DNA of 58,278 nucleotides from Azolla pinnata (lineage: Eukaryota; Streptophyta; Polypodiopsida; Salviniales; Salviniaceae): contig JBBBWG010010001.1 in assembly GCA_037176905.1 (NCBI GenBank), forward strand, positions 1 to 58,278. Direction: 5' to 3'. The translations under genes and the position numbers were made by a program. This document shows, piece after piece, positions 1 to 12,912 of the stretch; the first letter of the stretch is position 1; every line of letters starts with the position of its first letter. The notes under the pieces were generated by a model. That model saw only the letters and a program-made list of their open reading frames with translations. It had not been told where the DNA came from and made no database searches.

Positions 1-1278
1 CTTCTTCTTCTTCTTCTTTCTTCCTTTCTGAGTTTTTCTTCCTTGCTTTCCCTCTTCTGCTTTCCTTTTTCTGCTTTCTCCAGTCAGCGTAGAAAGCTTC
101 AACCTCCTCCTCCTCCTCCTCCTTCACGTCTCCTCTGCTTCTGCTTCTGCTTCTGCGTCTCTCTCCCTGTTTTGTTTCTTTTCACCAATCTCCTCTCTTT
201 CTCTCTGCTTCCATTCGCCTCTTTTTCTCTTCTTTTCCGGAGGAATTCGCACCCCACACCCACCCCCGCAGACCCGTTCCTTTCCTGGGGGCGTCTTTTC
301 CTTTCCTTCTTGTAAGCTCCGGAACGCAGTAGATGTAAAAACAAAGAAAGGAAAAGAAAAGAAAAACAGAGACCACAGATTCCGAACTAATCTCTCTGTG
401 GATTTCTGCATACCAGACGTTGGTCCATCTCTCTCTCTCTCTCTGTCTGTCTGGCTCGCTCGCTCGCTCTTTCTCCCCCCTCTTCATTTGTTCATTCTTT
501 CTTCTCCTTGTATTTCCATGGTGGGTGCAGTGCAGCTCTGGATTTGATTTGATTTGATTTGCAGAACCGTATGTCACATACGAGCTAGCTGGAAGCTTCT
601 TCCTCGTCCTTTTTTTGCCAGGTCGGTTCTGTGTTTTCCTCAAGTCCTTCCTTTACCTCCGAAACAAATGTTCTCAGGGCCATGGACACCTATTTCAAGG
701 CAGGAAGGGATGGAATTTCATGTGTAAGATAAAGCCAAGTTCTATCGAGAGATCAGTTGTACTTCTTCTTCTTCGGGGTCGTAGTAATTCGAATAAGGCC
801 CCGTTCTTCTTTTTGTTCCAGCAAAAAAGTGCGAAGGTTGTCATCATATACATGACCTTGCTGTGTGCTCTGGTCTCTTGAAGTGCGAGAATTCAACAAT
901 TCAGAACAGTTCCCAGGCATCAGAGGACAGTCTTGTGATGCAAGCACAACTAGAGGGGCTTGGCAGCTTCGGAGTGTTTGCATATGAGGCGATAATTCCC
1001 TGATTTATATTGCATATTGCAGTTCAAAATTCAAGTTTGCTGTTCCCGGATGAGTGATTGCATATGAAAGGGACGTTCCATGAGGTAGCAGCAAACCCCT
1101 GCTTTTGCAATGGTTGATTGACAGCGCAGCAGATTGGTGCCTTTGCAGTTGTTTCTTAAAAAGCACATAACGATAGCGAAGGTGGAAGGCATGAGCCTGT
1201 AAATTCCAGCATACAATCAGAAGTGTTCCATGGATTTGCTACTATTTGGGTGTGTCTGCTGCTAGGTTTTTCCGCAAG
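1..1278 (+). other. 5' flank and leader of the ABCB gene
   Basis: This stretch before the ABCB start codon holds CT/CTT-rich DNA (about 1-240 and 425-490), which is typical of plant promoters and 5' UTRs. It also has several short ATG-initiated frames (for example near 615-880) with no recognisable family. The CDS frame is open for a short way upstream of its first ATG, but only from a TTG. A plausible splice acceptor lies at about 1265, just before the coding exon, so a leader intron is possible. No other gene is supported here. Confidence 0.5.
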
Positions 1279-4200
1279 ATGATGCTTCCGAGGAGCTTGC
1301 TTGGCTTGCCTCCTCAGAGTGTGCAACCGTTGACACCCGTCTCAGAGGTCTCTGAACCACCCGAGTCACCCTCTCCGTATTTAGATGTTGGGGATGAACC
1401 CATCCCTATCGATGAGGATGGAAGTGTAGAAGAAGATGAGCCCGAACCTCCACCTGCTGCTGTTCCTTTCTTGATGCTATTCTCTTATGCTACGCCATTT
1501 GATTGGCTTTTGATGGTCATTGCAACGATCGCTGCGGCAGCCCATGGAGCTGCCTTACCAATATACTTGCATTTCTTTGCAAAAATCATCGATATGCTCG
1601 ACGCACAGGGCTTGACTGCTTCTGAGCAGTTTGATGAGCTGCGCAAGGTGAACATATTTGTCTTTCGAGACATTGAGACTGTTAGGAATGTGTGTAGCTG
1701 ACTGTATTTTGAAACATCAAGCATTTATGAGGATTTGCATTTGAAATTTCCCTTATCTGAAACTGTTTCGAAACTTCCAAAACATTACAAGGACTGTGCA
1801 TGTATGATGTATGTGAATTTTCACACACTGATTACTTCTTATGGTCTTTGTATGTGTAAAAATCTTCCTTCACCTGATGTCTGATCGTAGTAAAAGCATA
1901 TGCAGTTTTTAATATTATGTCCGTACACATACTGCATACATAAAACCGGAGCATCTTCATCATGGTTTGACATCTGTGCTTAATTAATTAGTATCACTCC
2001 TTGTTTTGCAGCACGCCCTCTCCATCATATATGTTGCAGTGGTTGCTTTGTTTGCTGGATGGATTGGTAATATTTGATTTGTGATTGAAAATTCTGATAG
2101 GCTAATCACACAACTTTTCTCTATAACAACGTGATTTTGATGCACAAACAGAGGTATCATGCTGGATCCATACAGGAGAGAGGCAGACGACACGGATACG
2201 CTCTAGCTATGTGCGTGCTTTGTTTAATCAGGATATGGCATTCTTTGACACATTTGGAAGCAATGGGGATATTATCAGTCAAGATTCAGACAATATAGCG
2301 CTGGTACAGGCTATCCTAAGAGAAAAGGTAAATTCCTAAAATCTGGATTTCTTCTCATAAATAGATGGAAAAGCTGAGGTAAGAAAATGATAGATTGAAT
2401 GTGCAGGTGGGGAATTATATACACAATATGGGAACCTGTCTTGGAGGTCTTGTTGTAGGGTTTATCAGTTGCTGGCAAGTTGCTTTGCTTACCTTAGGAA
2501 CTGGACCCTTTATTGTGGTCGCCGGTAGTATTTCAAATGTCTTTCTACATAAACTGGCAGAGAATATTCAAGATGCTTATCATGAAGCTGCAACAATAGC
2601 AGACCAGGTTCGTTTTAGTTAAACAAAAATGGATGTGTGCATTTTCATTTTGTCATATATAATGCGTTGAAAGTGTTGGAGAGCTGAAGCATTGAAGTGC
2701 TTCTTTGAGGATCTTATGGGACTGTAGATGACATATTTAGTTCTTTATTAATCCCCTGGTAGATCTATGTTGGGTTCTGTTCCTGTGTCTAAAAACTCAC
2801 GTGAAACTTTTTGGACAGCATATCAATAGCTCAGAGAAACGTAATGAGACACTTGAGACATGAGAACCATCTAATACAGTGACTGCATTTCATAGAACGC
2901 AAAGACTGTGCGATCAAATCATTATTTGGAAAAAACTGTTATTACGCATAGAATGCAAACCAGACATTTGTAAGGTTGCAGAAATAAGAAATGGAATGCA
3001 TCGTATAGAAGACCTTACCAAATTTGTCCGTTAAACTATGTTACTATTTCAAATCAGATCACATACTTGAAATGTGTAATATCATCTTTTGCTTTCTCTG
3101 ATATTAACTGTCTTTTGACCTTTTGTAAGCCGACCATCACTTTATATGAGTTTGTAGTGTTAATACATGTGTTAAGTTTTTTTATTGATATTGAAAATGG
3201 TTTTGTTTGGAATCATTGGTCACTTTAACAGGCAATCACTTACATTCGGACACTCTATGCGTTTACAAATGAGACCCTAGTCAAATATTCTTATGCTAAT
3301 GCATTACAAGCCACATTGCGATATGGTGTACAGATAAGCTTAGTACAAGGGCTTGGTCTAGGTTTTACATATGGACTTGCGATCTGTTCATGTGCCTTGC
3401 AAATGTGGTTTGGGAGCTATTTAGTGACAAAAGGTCTCGCTGATGGGGGTGATATAGTGGTTGCTTTATTCTCTATAATCTTAAGTGGATTGTAAGTATT
3501 CTTGTCCTTTATATGTCCCTGATTTACCGAATTTCAGCAAATTTTGGACTGTGGCAGCATCAGCTAATAATCTTCTGTGGTGTACCTTTTCCTCCTCTCA
3601 GAGGGGTTAACCAGGCAGCCACAAATTTCTATGATTTTGAGCAAGGAAGAATCGCTGCACACAGACTCTTTAGTGTCATTAACAGCTCACCTCAAATTGA
3701 TAAAAACGAAGGAAAAGATTTGGTGAATGTCCAGGGGAATGTTGAATTTCGGAATGTGTACTTCAGCTATCCATACCTGCCAGATGAACCTGTATTGAAT
3801 GGATTTTTTCTCAACATACCAGCAAGAAAGACAGTTGCGTTGGTTGGAAGGGAAGATTCTGGAAAGAGGGGCATTATTCCTCTAATACAGCGTTTTTATG
3901 ATCCATCACTAGGTAAATATAGCCTGCGCATATTAAAATATCCTCCCTTGGATTGTCATGTTAACAAAGATGTCATATATCAGGTGAAGTTATGCTGGAT
4001 GGTGAGAATGTTAAGAATTTGAAGGTAGAATGGCTTCGTAGTCAAATAGGATTGATATGTCAGGAGCCTGCCTTACTCCTATCAAGTATCAAGGATAATA
4101 TCTTATATGGTCGTACTGGAAGTTTAGAAGAAGTTGAAGAAGCAGCAAAAAGTGCGCATGCACATGCTTTCATCACTTCACTTCCCGAAGCTTATGATAC

Positions 4201-7200
4201 CCAGGTAAATTTTCTCATCTTTTTCTGCAATATACTGTGTCATAACAGTTGGAAATGAAATATCTTGTGTTTCTGTATTCTTTCAGGTTGCCAGCATTTT
4301 GTCGGTTTTGACTGAAGATCAAAAGTTAAAGATATCTATAGCCAGAGCAGTGTTGAAAAACCCATGTATTTTGTTATTGGATGATGTCACAGAGAGCCTT
4401 GATGCTGAAGCTGAATGCAACGTACAGGATGCTCTGGACTTGTTAACTCTTGGTCGCACAACAATCATGATTGCTCAACGTGTCTCTCTGGTTCGAACTG
4501 CGGATTTGATTGCTGTTCTTGACGAAGGTCAGCTTGTTGAGTTGGGAACACATGACAATCTATTCCTTGCCAATGGCTTGTATCGAGATCTTGTGAAGAA
4601 CGAAGAGGCTGCAAAACCACCAAAGCGGTGAGACCATAGTTTAAAATATCTATACCTAATACTTATATTATCTTCTCGTGTTATATTTCCATTTTCTTGC
4701 TAGAATCTCTTCAATGCTTGTCTGAGAATGTGTTGTGTCTTCTCTATGATTATATGGATTGACCTATATTCCCCAAAATATTTTTGGCCCCTTCCAGATT
4801 CTCGATTGCTCCTTTAAACCATGAATCTGCAACCCTGCAAGGTGACCAAGAGCTGCTACCGTTAGAACTACTTAAATCTCCTTCATTGCAGCTTCGGCAT
4901 GGAGATCATGCAATGCATGCATTTGAGTACCATGCAACACAGGAATCACCAAAGCAGCAGAGTCCACCAACTGAACTAACTGTTGACAATATAACATCTT
5001 TTGATATCCAAGACAAAGCTTCCTTTGCCAATAAAAACCAAGAAAATTTTGAGATGTGCTTGCCCTCTTTGTCAAAGCTGAATGTTAAGGCAATGCAGAG
5101 ACTTTCTTCGAGCCGTTCTCGCCCAGAGTCCCCCATGTCTCCATTGTTGACATCTGATCCAAGAAACGAAAGATCCCATTCTCAAGTATTTAGCAGAGCT
5201 AACATACAGCCCGCCATGATTACCAAAGAATCTGCTGAAAGTTTCAGTAGCCAACCACCTTCGTTATGGAGACTTGCAAAACTTAGCTCTCCGGAATGGT
5301 TTTGTGCAATACTCGGGAGTGTGGGAGCTGTGCTGTTTGGCTCTTTCAATCCTCTTCTAGCATTTTTTATTATTCAGGTTGTACAGAATTATCAGCCAGA
5401 TGGTTCTAAGAAAGAAGTCAATAAATGGTGTCTTGTAATAGCAGGAATGAGCATAGTAACAGTAATAGCAAATTTTCTTCAACACTTTTATTTTGGAATT
5501 ATGGGCGAAAAGATGACAGAAAGGGTTCGGAGACAGATGTTTTCAGGTGAAATTCATAGTTTCTAATTGAGGGGAAGTATGGTGGCTATTTTAATGACAT
5601 CCTAATAACATTTTGCTGTTTTGATGACAGCTATGTTGAGGAATGAAGTCGGTTGGTTTGATTCAGAAGAGAATTCTGCAGATATCCTCAATACTCGTTT
5701 GGCTAATGACGCTACTTTTGTACGAGCTGCTTTTAGCAACTGTCTCTCATTATTTGTTCAGGACTCAGCGGCTATTGTTGTAGCATTTGTGATAGGAGTT
5801 GTGTTACAATGGAGAGTGGCTTTGATTGCACTTGCTTGCGTTCCTTTCCTCGTCATTTCAGCAATTGCCCAGGTGGGTTCTGAAATGGTAAAAGCTTTAT
5901 CATTTAGTTTTTCTGAATGTAGGATGATTGTGTTAGTGTATGTTGTTGGATGTGCAACCAGCAAGTAACAAAGCCCTAAGGCTATAACATATTCTGATGA
6001 GATATTATGTATTAGACAAACGAGGAAACTTTGTGCTGTTTGCAGTTAGTCTTTTTCTTGTATGTTAAAAGTAGATTATGTAATCTTCTAGCAACTTATA
6101 TATTACTAAAATTGTTTCTAGTTTGTATTTTAGATTCCTGTATGTTAATGGTAGATTATGTAATCTGCTAGCAAACAGTGCAGCAAGTAACTTAATAAAT
6201 TATTAAAAATTACTTTCTAGTCTGTTTTTCTTAAAATTTGAACAACTTTGGAATATTTTCCGGCAGAAACTTTGGGTCGAAGGATTCTCTGGAGAAATAC
6301 GGGAGATTCATAAGACGCCTGGTATGTTGTTGGAAAATGCAGTGCGTCACATTTACATAGTGGAGTCCTTTTCTGCTGGAAAAAGGGTGATGCAGATCTA
6401 TCATGGACATCTTTCAACGATATTAAGACAAAGTTTCTTGAGTGGCCAGATAAGAGGGCTGGCATTTGGAGTTTCTCAGTTTCTCCTCTTTGCAAGCAAT
6501 GCATTTCTCCTCTGGTACGCCGCTGTGGAAGTGAAGCAATCCCAAACAAGCCTGGGTACAGTTCTGAAGCAGTTTATGATATTTTCTTTTGCAACATTTG
6601 CTTTGGTTGAGCCTTTTGGTCTTGCACCCTACATCTTAAAACGACGCAAATCTCTAACCTCTGTGTTTGCAATAATTGATCGTAAACCTAAGATTGATTC
6701 AGATGAAGCTTCAGGAATCTGTTTGAAGAATGTGTATGGAACAATCGAGCTGAGAAACATCAAGTTCAGTTATCCAACTCGACCTGAAAGTATAGTCTTT
6801 GACAATTTCAATTTGAAGGTGACAGGGGGGCAAACTGTAGCCATAGTTGGAGCTTCAGGATCCGGCAAGAGTACTGTCATTGCTTTGATAGAGAGATTCT
6901 ATGATCCACTCGCAGGACAAGTTCTTCTGGATGGTAAAGATATCAAGACCTTGAATCTGAAGTGGCTTAGGAACCACTTGGGTCTTGTCCAGCAAGAGCC
7001 CATCTTGTTTTCGACTTCCATACGAGAGAACATTATATATGCACGCCATAATTCAACAGAGGCTGAAATGAAAGAGGCTGCAAGGACAGCGAATGCCCAT
7101 CATTTTATTAGCAGTTTACCACATGGCTACGACACTCATGTTGGAATGAGAGGCTTAGAGCTTACTTCTGGTCAGAAGCAACGGATTGCAATAGCCCGTG

Positions 7201-7490
7201 TCGTGCTGAAGAAAGCACCAATCTTACTCCTTGATGAATCAATTTCTGCCCTGGAATCTGAATCAAGTAGAGCAGTACAAGAGGCTCTGGAGACTCTGAT
7301 CATGGGGAATAAAACAACTATATTGATTGCTCACCGACTAGCTATGATGCGACATGTTGACATGATTGTGGTTCTTAATGAAGGGCGAATAGTTGAGCAA
7401 GGTAGCCATGACACCTTGGTAGCTAATAATGGCCTCTATCCAAAATTGATGCAGCCACACTTCAATCTCCATGAGCAAAGGATGGCCTAA
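1279..7490 (+). CDS. ABCB20: Full-size ABC transporter, subfamily B (ABCB6/ABCB20-like)
   Basis: This is a TMD-NBD-TMD-NBD exporter of the plasma membrane. The Arabidopsis ABCB6/ABCB20 pair is linked to auxin transport; that role here is inferred. Eleven exons join in frame: 1279-1647, 2012-2066, 2152-2327, 2407-2607, 3232-3491, 3602-3912, 3984-4204, 4287-4627, 4798-5546, 5631-5872, 6267-7490, giving 1382 aa against about 1407 in Arabidopsis. The subfamily's N-terminal signature (QPLTPVSEVSEPPESPSPY) and a long linker between the halves are present. The second site is intact: Walker A GASGSGKST, LTSGQ signature, Walker B LLLDES, and an H-loop histidine in IAHR. The first site is degenerate: Walker A reads GREDSGKR, Walker B ends LLLDD, and the H-loop His is Gln (IAQR). 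The first site is already atypical in Arabidopsis ABCB20, but the Walker A loss is extra. The first ATG of a tandem MM was chosen because it matches the family. Confidence 0.95.
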
Positions 7491-9622
7491 ATTCAGATAA
7501 CAAGTTCTTTCAAGTGATCGAGGAAAAAAGGTTTGTAAATTAGCCTCTCACATCGTAAAATAGTGACATCTTCAAGTCCATTATATTACACATACACAGA
7601 AACAGCAGATATTTATGAAATACTTCCCAATGAATCTTCCCTACCACATATTGGTACATCCTTCATATGCTGGGGAGATAGTTGAAATAGTTTTGAGGTG
7701 TATACTAAGTCACTCCTGAAACAAACGTGATGATGGCCATAATGATGGTGTATATATGGTGGAAGGGTCTTTGATTGCAAGGCTGATGAGCTTGCTTTGT
7801 ACTAAAATGAGAGTTCATTTTTTGTATGTACAACTGTAATACACATTGAATACTGTGACCTGATTTGATGCTTGTGGAGTGCCTATCATTCTTTGCAGTT
7901 CCCCCCCCCGCACCTCTATCTCCTAAAGATCTTGTATTTGTATGTGCAAGGTTTACTTACAAAAATGGGATGAAGAATGGATTCCTGGTGAGCTGTTAGG
8001 CGGTTTTTGTTTAGTGCATGCAGTACAAATTTTCAGACTTAGCTTTCAAAATGTAAATTGTAATGCCATAAACATTGTTACCATGTTAGTTTTGGGAAGC
8101 TTCAGATATGACATGATTCGAAGTCTTCTGTTGATATTTTGGACCTCAACAAAAGAAAGCAAGTTCTGAATGTACAAATTATATAGTTTCGGTAGCACTG
8201 GTGAAATGACATCTAAAATTGTGAAATGGATTCACTTCTTTTGTCGAACAACAGAGAGATGTGTAGAGAAGCAAAGCAAACCAAATATATAACGAGGGGA
8301 AGCTTCACTGTTTTATAGGGGCACTCTTGAGTCTGCAATTCATCCTCCTCAAGTCTAATGTCATGTGTAATCCACAATAAAAGCCGTCTTTCATATGTGC
8401 TTCCTCTAATACACAGAAAAAACGAGCACAATCTGCGAGCACACGTTCATCCTAGCTCTGGGTCAGTCCATTTGTGATTGTTAGATATCCTCCACAGACA
8501 CAGCATTGGATCCCAACTTGCATTATTTCATTATGCAATCTCTCTCATGCAATGCTGAGAGTCTCGACTCTCTCCGCCTTATCCACAAGGTAAGTCCATG
8601 TTAGAGGCAAAGCGAAGATCCTGGATGCTGAGAGAAAATAGGATACAGACAGGCTTGAAAGACATATACAAGAGAAAACTAAATGAACATAAACTAATGT
8701 TTGAAGAAAGGAGGGCATCTAAACCAAAGCCTCGATACAACTTTTGGAAGACACCCCAAAATCCAAATGCTCAAAAGGTAAAACATGAATGAACCTTGAG
8801 GAGATATGCACTTAGGATCATAAGAATCAAAACATGATAGCACATGGCCACAGCTTTAAGTTTCATCACAAACTTTTTTTTGTTTCCGTGGTTGACTTTC
8901 TCATCACATAATCATCGGTAAGAATCTTAACATCACCAGTCATCTCATCATAAAAACTTGTAGAATGTTCTAGCTTACTGGACATGATATGATTGCACAC
9001 ATCACATCTCCATAATTGCAAAATATCTGTAAATCTTCTGGACAACAAAATGATGAACCAGTTCCACATGCAAAATGATGAACGATGTTTTGCGCTGAAT
9101 TGAAAACAAATTGAAGAGTCTTTGTCTAGACAATCTTTCTAAGGTGAAAACATAACGATGTCTTCAAAAGAGTGCGAACTCATATGCCTTATAATCCCAT
9201 CAGACAAAAGTTGAAATTATACATACACAAACACTACTGCATAGATACAAGGCATGTTCCCACATGTAATCAATGATCTTAAAATCTCCTACAAAGTCAA
9301 AAAACAAACATAAAGAGGAGATAAACTGTCAACATTGCACTGCAGGATTTTGATAACTAGGATTGATGAATCCAGGTGAACGAGTATATCTTCAAAACTT
9401 TAGCTCTCTGGACGAACTCACATGATCTTCATAATCTGGAAGAACACAAAAAATAATTGTCAATGCAGTGAAAAAGATTCTGTTACAAACACAAAAGAAG
9501 GTCAACACATGCTATACACCTAGCTTAAGAGAAAGAGAATCGACTTGTTTAACTATTTTCACGTGTTTACCCATGCATAATGTGAATGGTGATGATCATT
9601 ACCTTTCTTCAGGTGTAAGTCT
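7491..9622. other. Convergent 3' regions of the ABCB and SCL genes
   Basis: The stretch after the ABCB stop and before the SCL stop is AT-rich, as expected for two convergent 3' UTRs. A short C run lies near 7902-7909. Small open frames at 7942-8169 and 8598-8792 (the latter rich in Lys and Arg) match no family I recognise and have no supported splice partners. I see no RNA gene or transposon here. Confidence 0.4.
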
Positions 9623-11869
9623 TCAATATATCTTATTTCCTAGATCAGGTGAATGCCTGTTCCTTTGTCTCTTAGGTGGTGGTGAGCGAGAACGAGACCT
9701 TGATATTGATACATGCCTCTGCCGTCTAGGAGGTGGTGAATCAACACTCGGAGATAGCCTCCCCTGAGGCCAAGACTTTCCTATTGACCTGGACCTTGAC
9801 CTTAAGTCCCTTCCAGGTGATCGAGAATACCTTTCAGACTGAGGTAAAGGAGATGGTGACCTACAACAATACTATAGCCATGTTACTTAAATTGCAATAA
9901 AATCTCATGAACTCAATAGAAATACACTATATGCCACACCTCAATCTGTCCTGTTTGCTATGAGACTTTGTCTGCTCATCTGGAGAATATGACCTCTCAG
10001 ATATGGAATTCTTTCCAAAGTTTCTATCAATCTTTCCATGCCCAGCTTCTTCTGGGTATGCATCTGCAAAACCATTAGGTGAACGACCTCTGTCCCTCCC
10101 ATATGAATCTGGGGAGATCGATCCATATCTCCCTCTTCGAGATGAACCATCATTAGACCTGTTAATATATACCAAACACAAATATAAAATAGGAGGCAGA
10201 CACCCCTTCCATTTTTAGAGTTTCGCAACTTGAATTCAACTTAAACCTTGAATAACGTGTTTTCCCAGGAGATGGTGAGTGGTATCCTGGAGGCGTGTGG
10301 CCTGCAGCCAGGAATGAAGATTTAGAAACTTTAAACACAATCAAGATCCATACAAATACTTCTTTACCTCGATCAGGTGATCTCCTGCCACTGAAACCCA
10401 TTCGACCCCTAGAACAGCCGAAGATGTGTGAAACTCAAATAGCATAAATTACTATCGTGATAAAGGGTTTTGAAGAAGCAACTTAGGGGTAAATGGAAAA
10501 AGTCGAAGGTGTTCAATTTTTTGCCAAAAACCTATTTACAAGTTACTTCTCACATTCTAACATACCTCCCCCCTCGTTCTTTGATGCGCATTTCTTCAGG
10601 CCTTTTTCTATTCTCTTCTGCAAAAACAACTGTGATTTCCCGGCCATTAAACATTCTCCTGTCCATGTATCTCTTGGCTTCAGCAGCATCAAACGGGTTC
10701 AGAAACTGCACAAATCCAAAACCTCGAGGCTCCCTGCAATGGTCTTGACAGAAAATGCACCACATCAATGCAAGAAATAGGTATAAGCATACTCAATAGA
10801 AAATCCGATATAATACTTAGTAGCAGGAAATCACTATAAAATAATAGAATATCAGGGGATCTAATCAGCAAAACCGAGAATAGAATCAGCAATATTAAAT
10901 TGTTACAAACCATGGAATATCTGGTGATCAGTGTGTAGCAACATGGTACTCAAGTGATCTTAACAGATATACCAGCCAATATGCTTCAAACATACAAGAT
11001 GTACCAAGCTCTTCAACTGCTAACCTCATCGAGACGACAAAATCGTTTTGACTTCAAAATCTCCGCTTCACAAAAATGTCATCGACTTCACAATCCTCAT
11101 TTCACAGAAATGTAAACAATTTCACAATCTTTACTTCAATAGGGACAATAATCTGTTGAGATTAGCTTGCTTCACTTCATACATCTTCTGTTTAAGCATC
11201 CTGAAAATATCTTCACCTTACCTTCACTTTAACACTTGATATGATTCTTCTTTGAGATACTTCTCTACAGCCTCAAAGAGCCCACAACGTCAGCTATTAA
11301 TTGTATCAGGAAAGAGGTAGTACAAGGTTCTACCTCCAGGGTTCAATAGATCTACATTTCATGAAGTCTACATTTCATGAAATGCTTCACATAAACATTA
11401 TTCAATGTCCCAAAAATCTGAATGAAATTTCACGTGATCTGTTAGGAAAAGTTCATATCTTTAAGTGCCATTAAAATCAAAACAGAAGCTAAGATCTGAA
11501 GTACACGAAATTTCAAAACATGTAAACTAGCAACTAAATATATGCTCACTTACCCAGTATAGAAATCTTTAGGAAGATATACATCTCTAAGCCGTCCAAA
11601 CCGTTCAAATGGCACCCGTAAATCTTCAGGCCTATCAATTCAAAAGTTTTGCAAGGTATAAAAGTGGAGTCGTGATCAAAGTACTTGCTAAATTGAATCA
11701 CCAAAACTGCAAAGACTTGTCAAATTCTAGAGAACCTGCTGCCTTTCGGAATATTACGAACTAGGAGGCCACAGGGCGCATCCCTATATCCTCTTCCTCG
11801 AAAAGGACTTCTCTCTCTCCCACCATAGTTCCTTCTGGGAGGACTGTAAGTAGGACTTCGCCGCCTCAT
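9623..11869 (-). CDS. SCL: SC35-like serine/arginine-rich splicing factor (SCL subfamily)
   Basis: This is a nuclear pre-mRNA splicing factor that binds RNA and recruits spliceosome components through its RS domain. Seven coding exons on the minus strand (11736-11869, 11554-11631, 10566-10733, 10368-10408, 10247-10301, 9940-10158, 9623-9860) join in frame to give 310 aa. The order is a short Arg/Ser/Pro-rich N-terminal extension typical of plant SCL proteins (MRRRSPTYSPPRR), then one RRM with RNP2 (LLVRNI, about residue 34) and RNP1 (RGFGFVQF), then the conserved AEENRKRPEEMR segment, then an RS/SP-rich tail with repeated SR and RSP pairs. The mixture resembles SCL30, SCL30A and SCL28, and I cannot separate these. 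A leader intron (11871-12735) ends one base before the ATG. The 820-bp intron inside the RRM (10734-11553) is in the place where SR genes are often alternatively spliced. Confidence 0.93.
10734..11553 (-). other. Long intron inside the RRM of the SCL gene
   Basis: This 820-bp intron splits the RRM between FYTG and EPRGFGF and is by far the longest coding intron of the gene. It is AT-rich and contains no recognisable gene. In plants and animals, SR-gene introns at or near this position often carry regulated (poison) exons; that role is inferred here. Confidence 0.5.
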
Positions 11870-12233
11870 CCTACACTCAAAAAACGCAAACAATCAGAAA
11901 AGCGTGAGTTTGTAGAATCTATTTAACAATGAAAATTTGATTGAATTACCAGGCAACCACAAACAAGTTTACTACGGATTTAAATACATCTCATACTAAA
12001 ACGGGTTGCTTTGTCTGAGAATACTGCCTCCCAGGTACTGAAAGACTGGATAGCGCTGTATTCCAACATGCTCACTGTGGTTTGTACCCACAAATTACAT
12101 AACAAATCCTTGAAAGTACCAACACCACACATGCCTTAAGAATTATAAACCATAAAAGCAAACATGTATACGGATTATTTATTCAGGGAACAAAATCAGA
12201 TAAACAGATCAAAATTTCTACAAATATCAGATA

Positions 12234-12255
12234 TTTGTGTGTGTGTGTGTGTGTG
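12234..12255. repeat. (TG)n microsatellite
   Basis: A run of about eleven TG dinucleotides lies in the leader intron of the SCL gene. It is simple sequence with no evident function. Confidence 0.8.
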
Positions 12256-12681
12256 TCCGTGCTCCTTCACATGATGGCTATGAAATGTAAATTATGAAAA
12301 AACCAGTATCCAATAGCCACGGAATAACTATCACAACCTCCACCAGCTAAACAAGAAAAATGTCGTGGTAGCTTCCCATAATTGCAACTAAACCTAGCCA
12401 TAGTTGCTAAGAAACGTGACTACTTGTAATCCAAGAAATGCAGCCCCCTACATATGACCATTCAAGCTCCCGTTGGCAGTGACGTATTTTACAAGATGCA
12501 AGCTACCAAAACAACAATCGAAGCTTTCTGCAAACGCGACCTAGTCAGGAGACTCAAACGAGCCGGGCCCATCAAAAGGAACCCGGCATGTAACCGTGTT
12601 CGCGACCGAACGAGGGAGGAGTCATGCAGGGGGTCACACGGGCCACAGGCAGAGCCAGAACAAGAAAGAAAACCTAGAGAT

Positions 12682-12685
<4 letters not shown>

Positions 12686-12732
<47 letters not shown>

Positions 12733-12912
12733 TACACTGGGGTTGCGCTGCAGGAAACGGGTTCGAAGAACAGAGCCTTCCTTCCGTTCGTCTCTTTTTC
12801 CCCTGTTGCTCGCAAAAGGGAGCTCCGCAGGGGAGCGATGGAGGGATTTGATTCAGGAACAGAGAGCCTTAAGCCGACGCCCCCTCCTCAGGTTTAGGGT
12901 TTAGGGTTACAC
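12686..12912 (-). promoter_or_regulatory. SCL leader exon with GA tract and telo-box at its upstream edge
   Basis: The leader exon of the SCL gene likely runs from about 12890 down to 12736, where a good donor (gtaaga on the minus strand) opens the leader intron. A GA run (12691-12729) lies just inside that intron. At 12891-12908 two and a half TTTAGGG units stand on the plus strand, so the gene strand reads AACCCTAAACCC. This is the plant telo-box, often found near transcription starts of growth- and RNA-processing-related genes. A CT-rich block follows at 12913-12973. The exact start site is not visible. Confidence 0.5.

Noticed and set aside
182..643. A 153-codon open frame on the minus strand before the ABCB gene
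   Set aside because: It is antisense to CT-rich leader DNA and its product is Arg/Glu/Lys low complexity with no family.
1279..7490. ABCB gene considered as a pseudogene because of the decayed first site
   Set aside because: All eleven exons close in frame with normal splice sites, the second site is intact, and the first site is also atypical in known relatives.
12454..12897. A 147-codon plus-strand frame ending at the telo-box
   Set aside because: It is antisense to the SCL leader exon and includes a GA microsatellite encoding Arg-Glu repeats.
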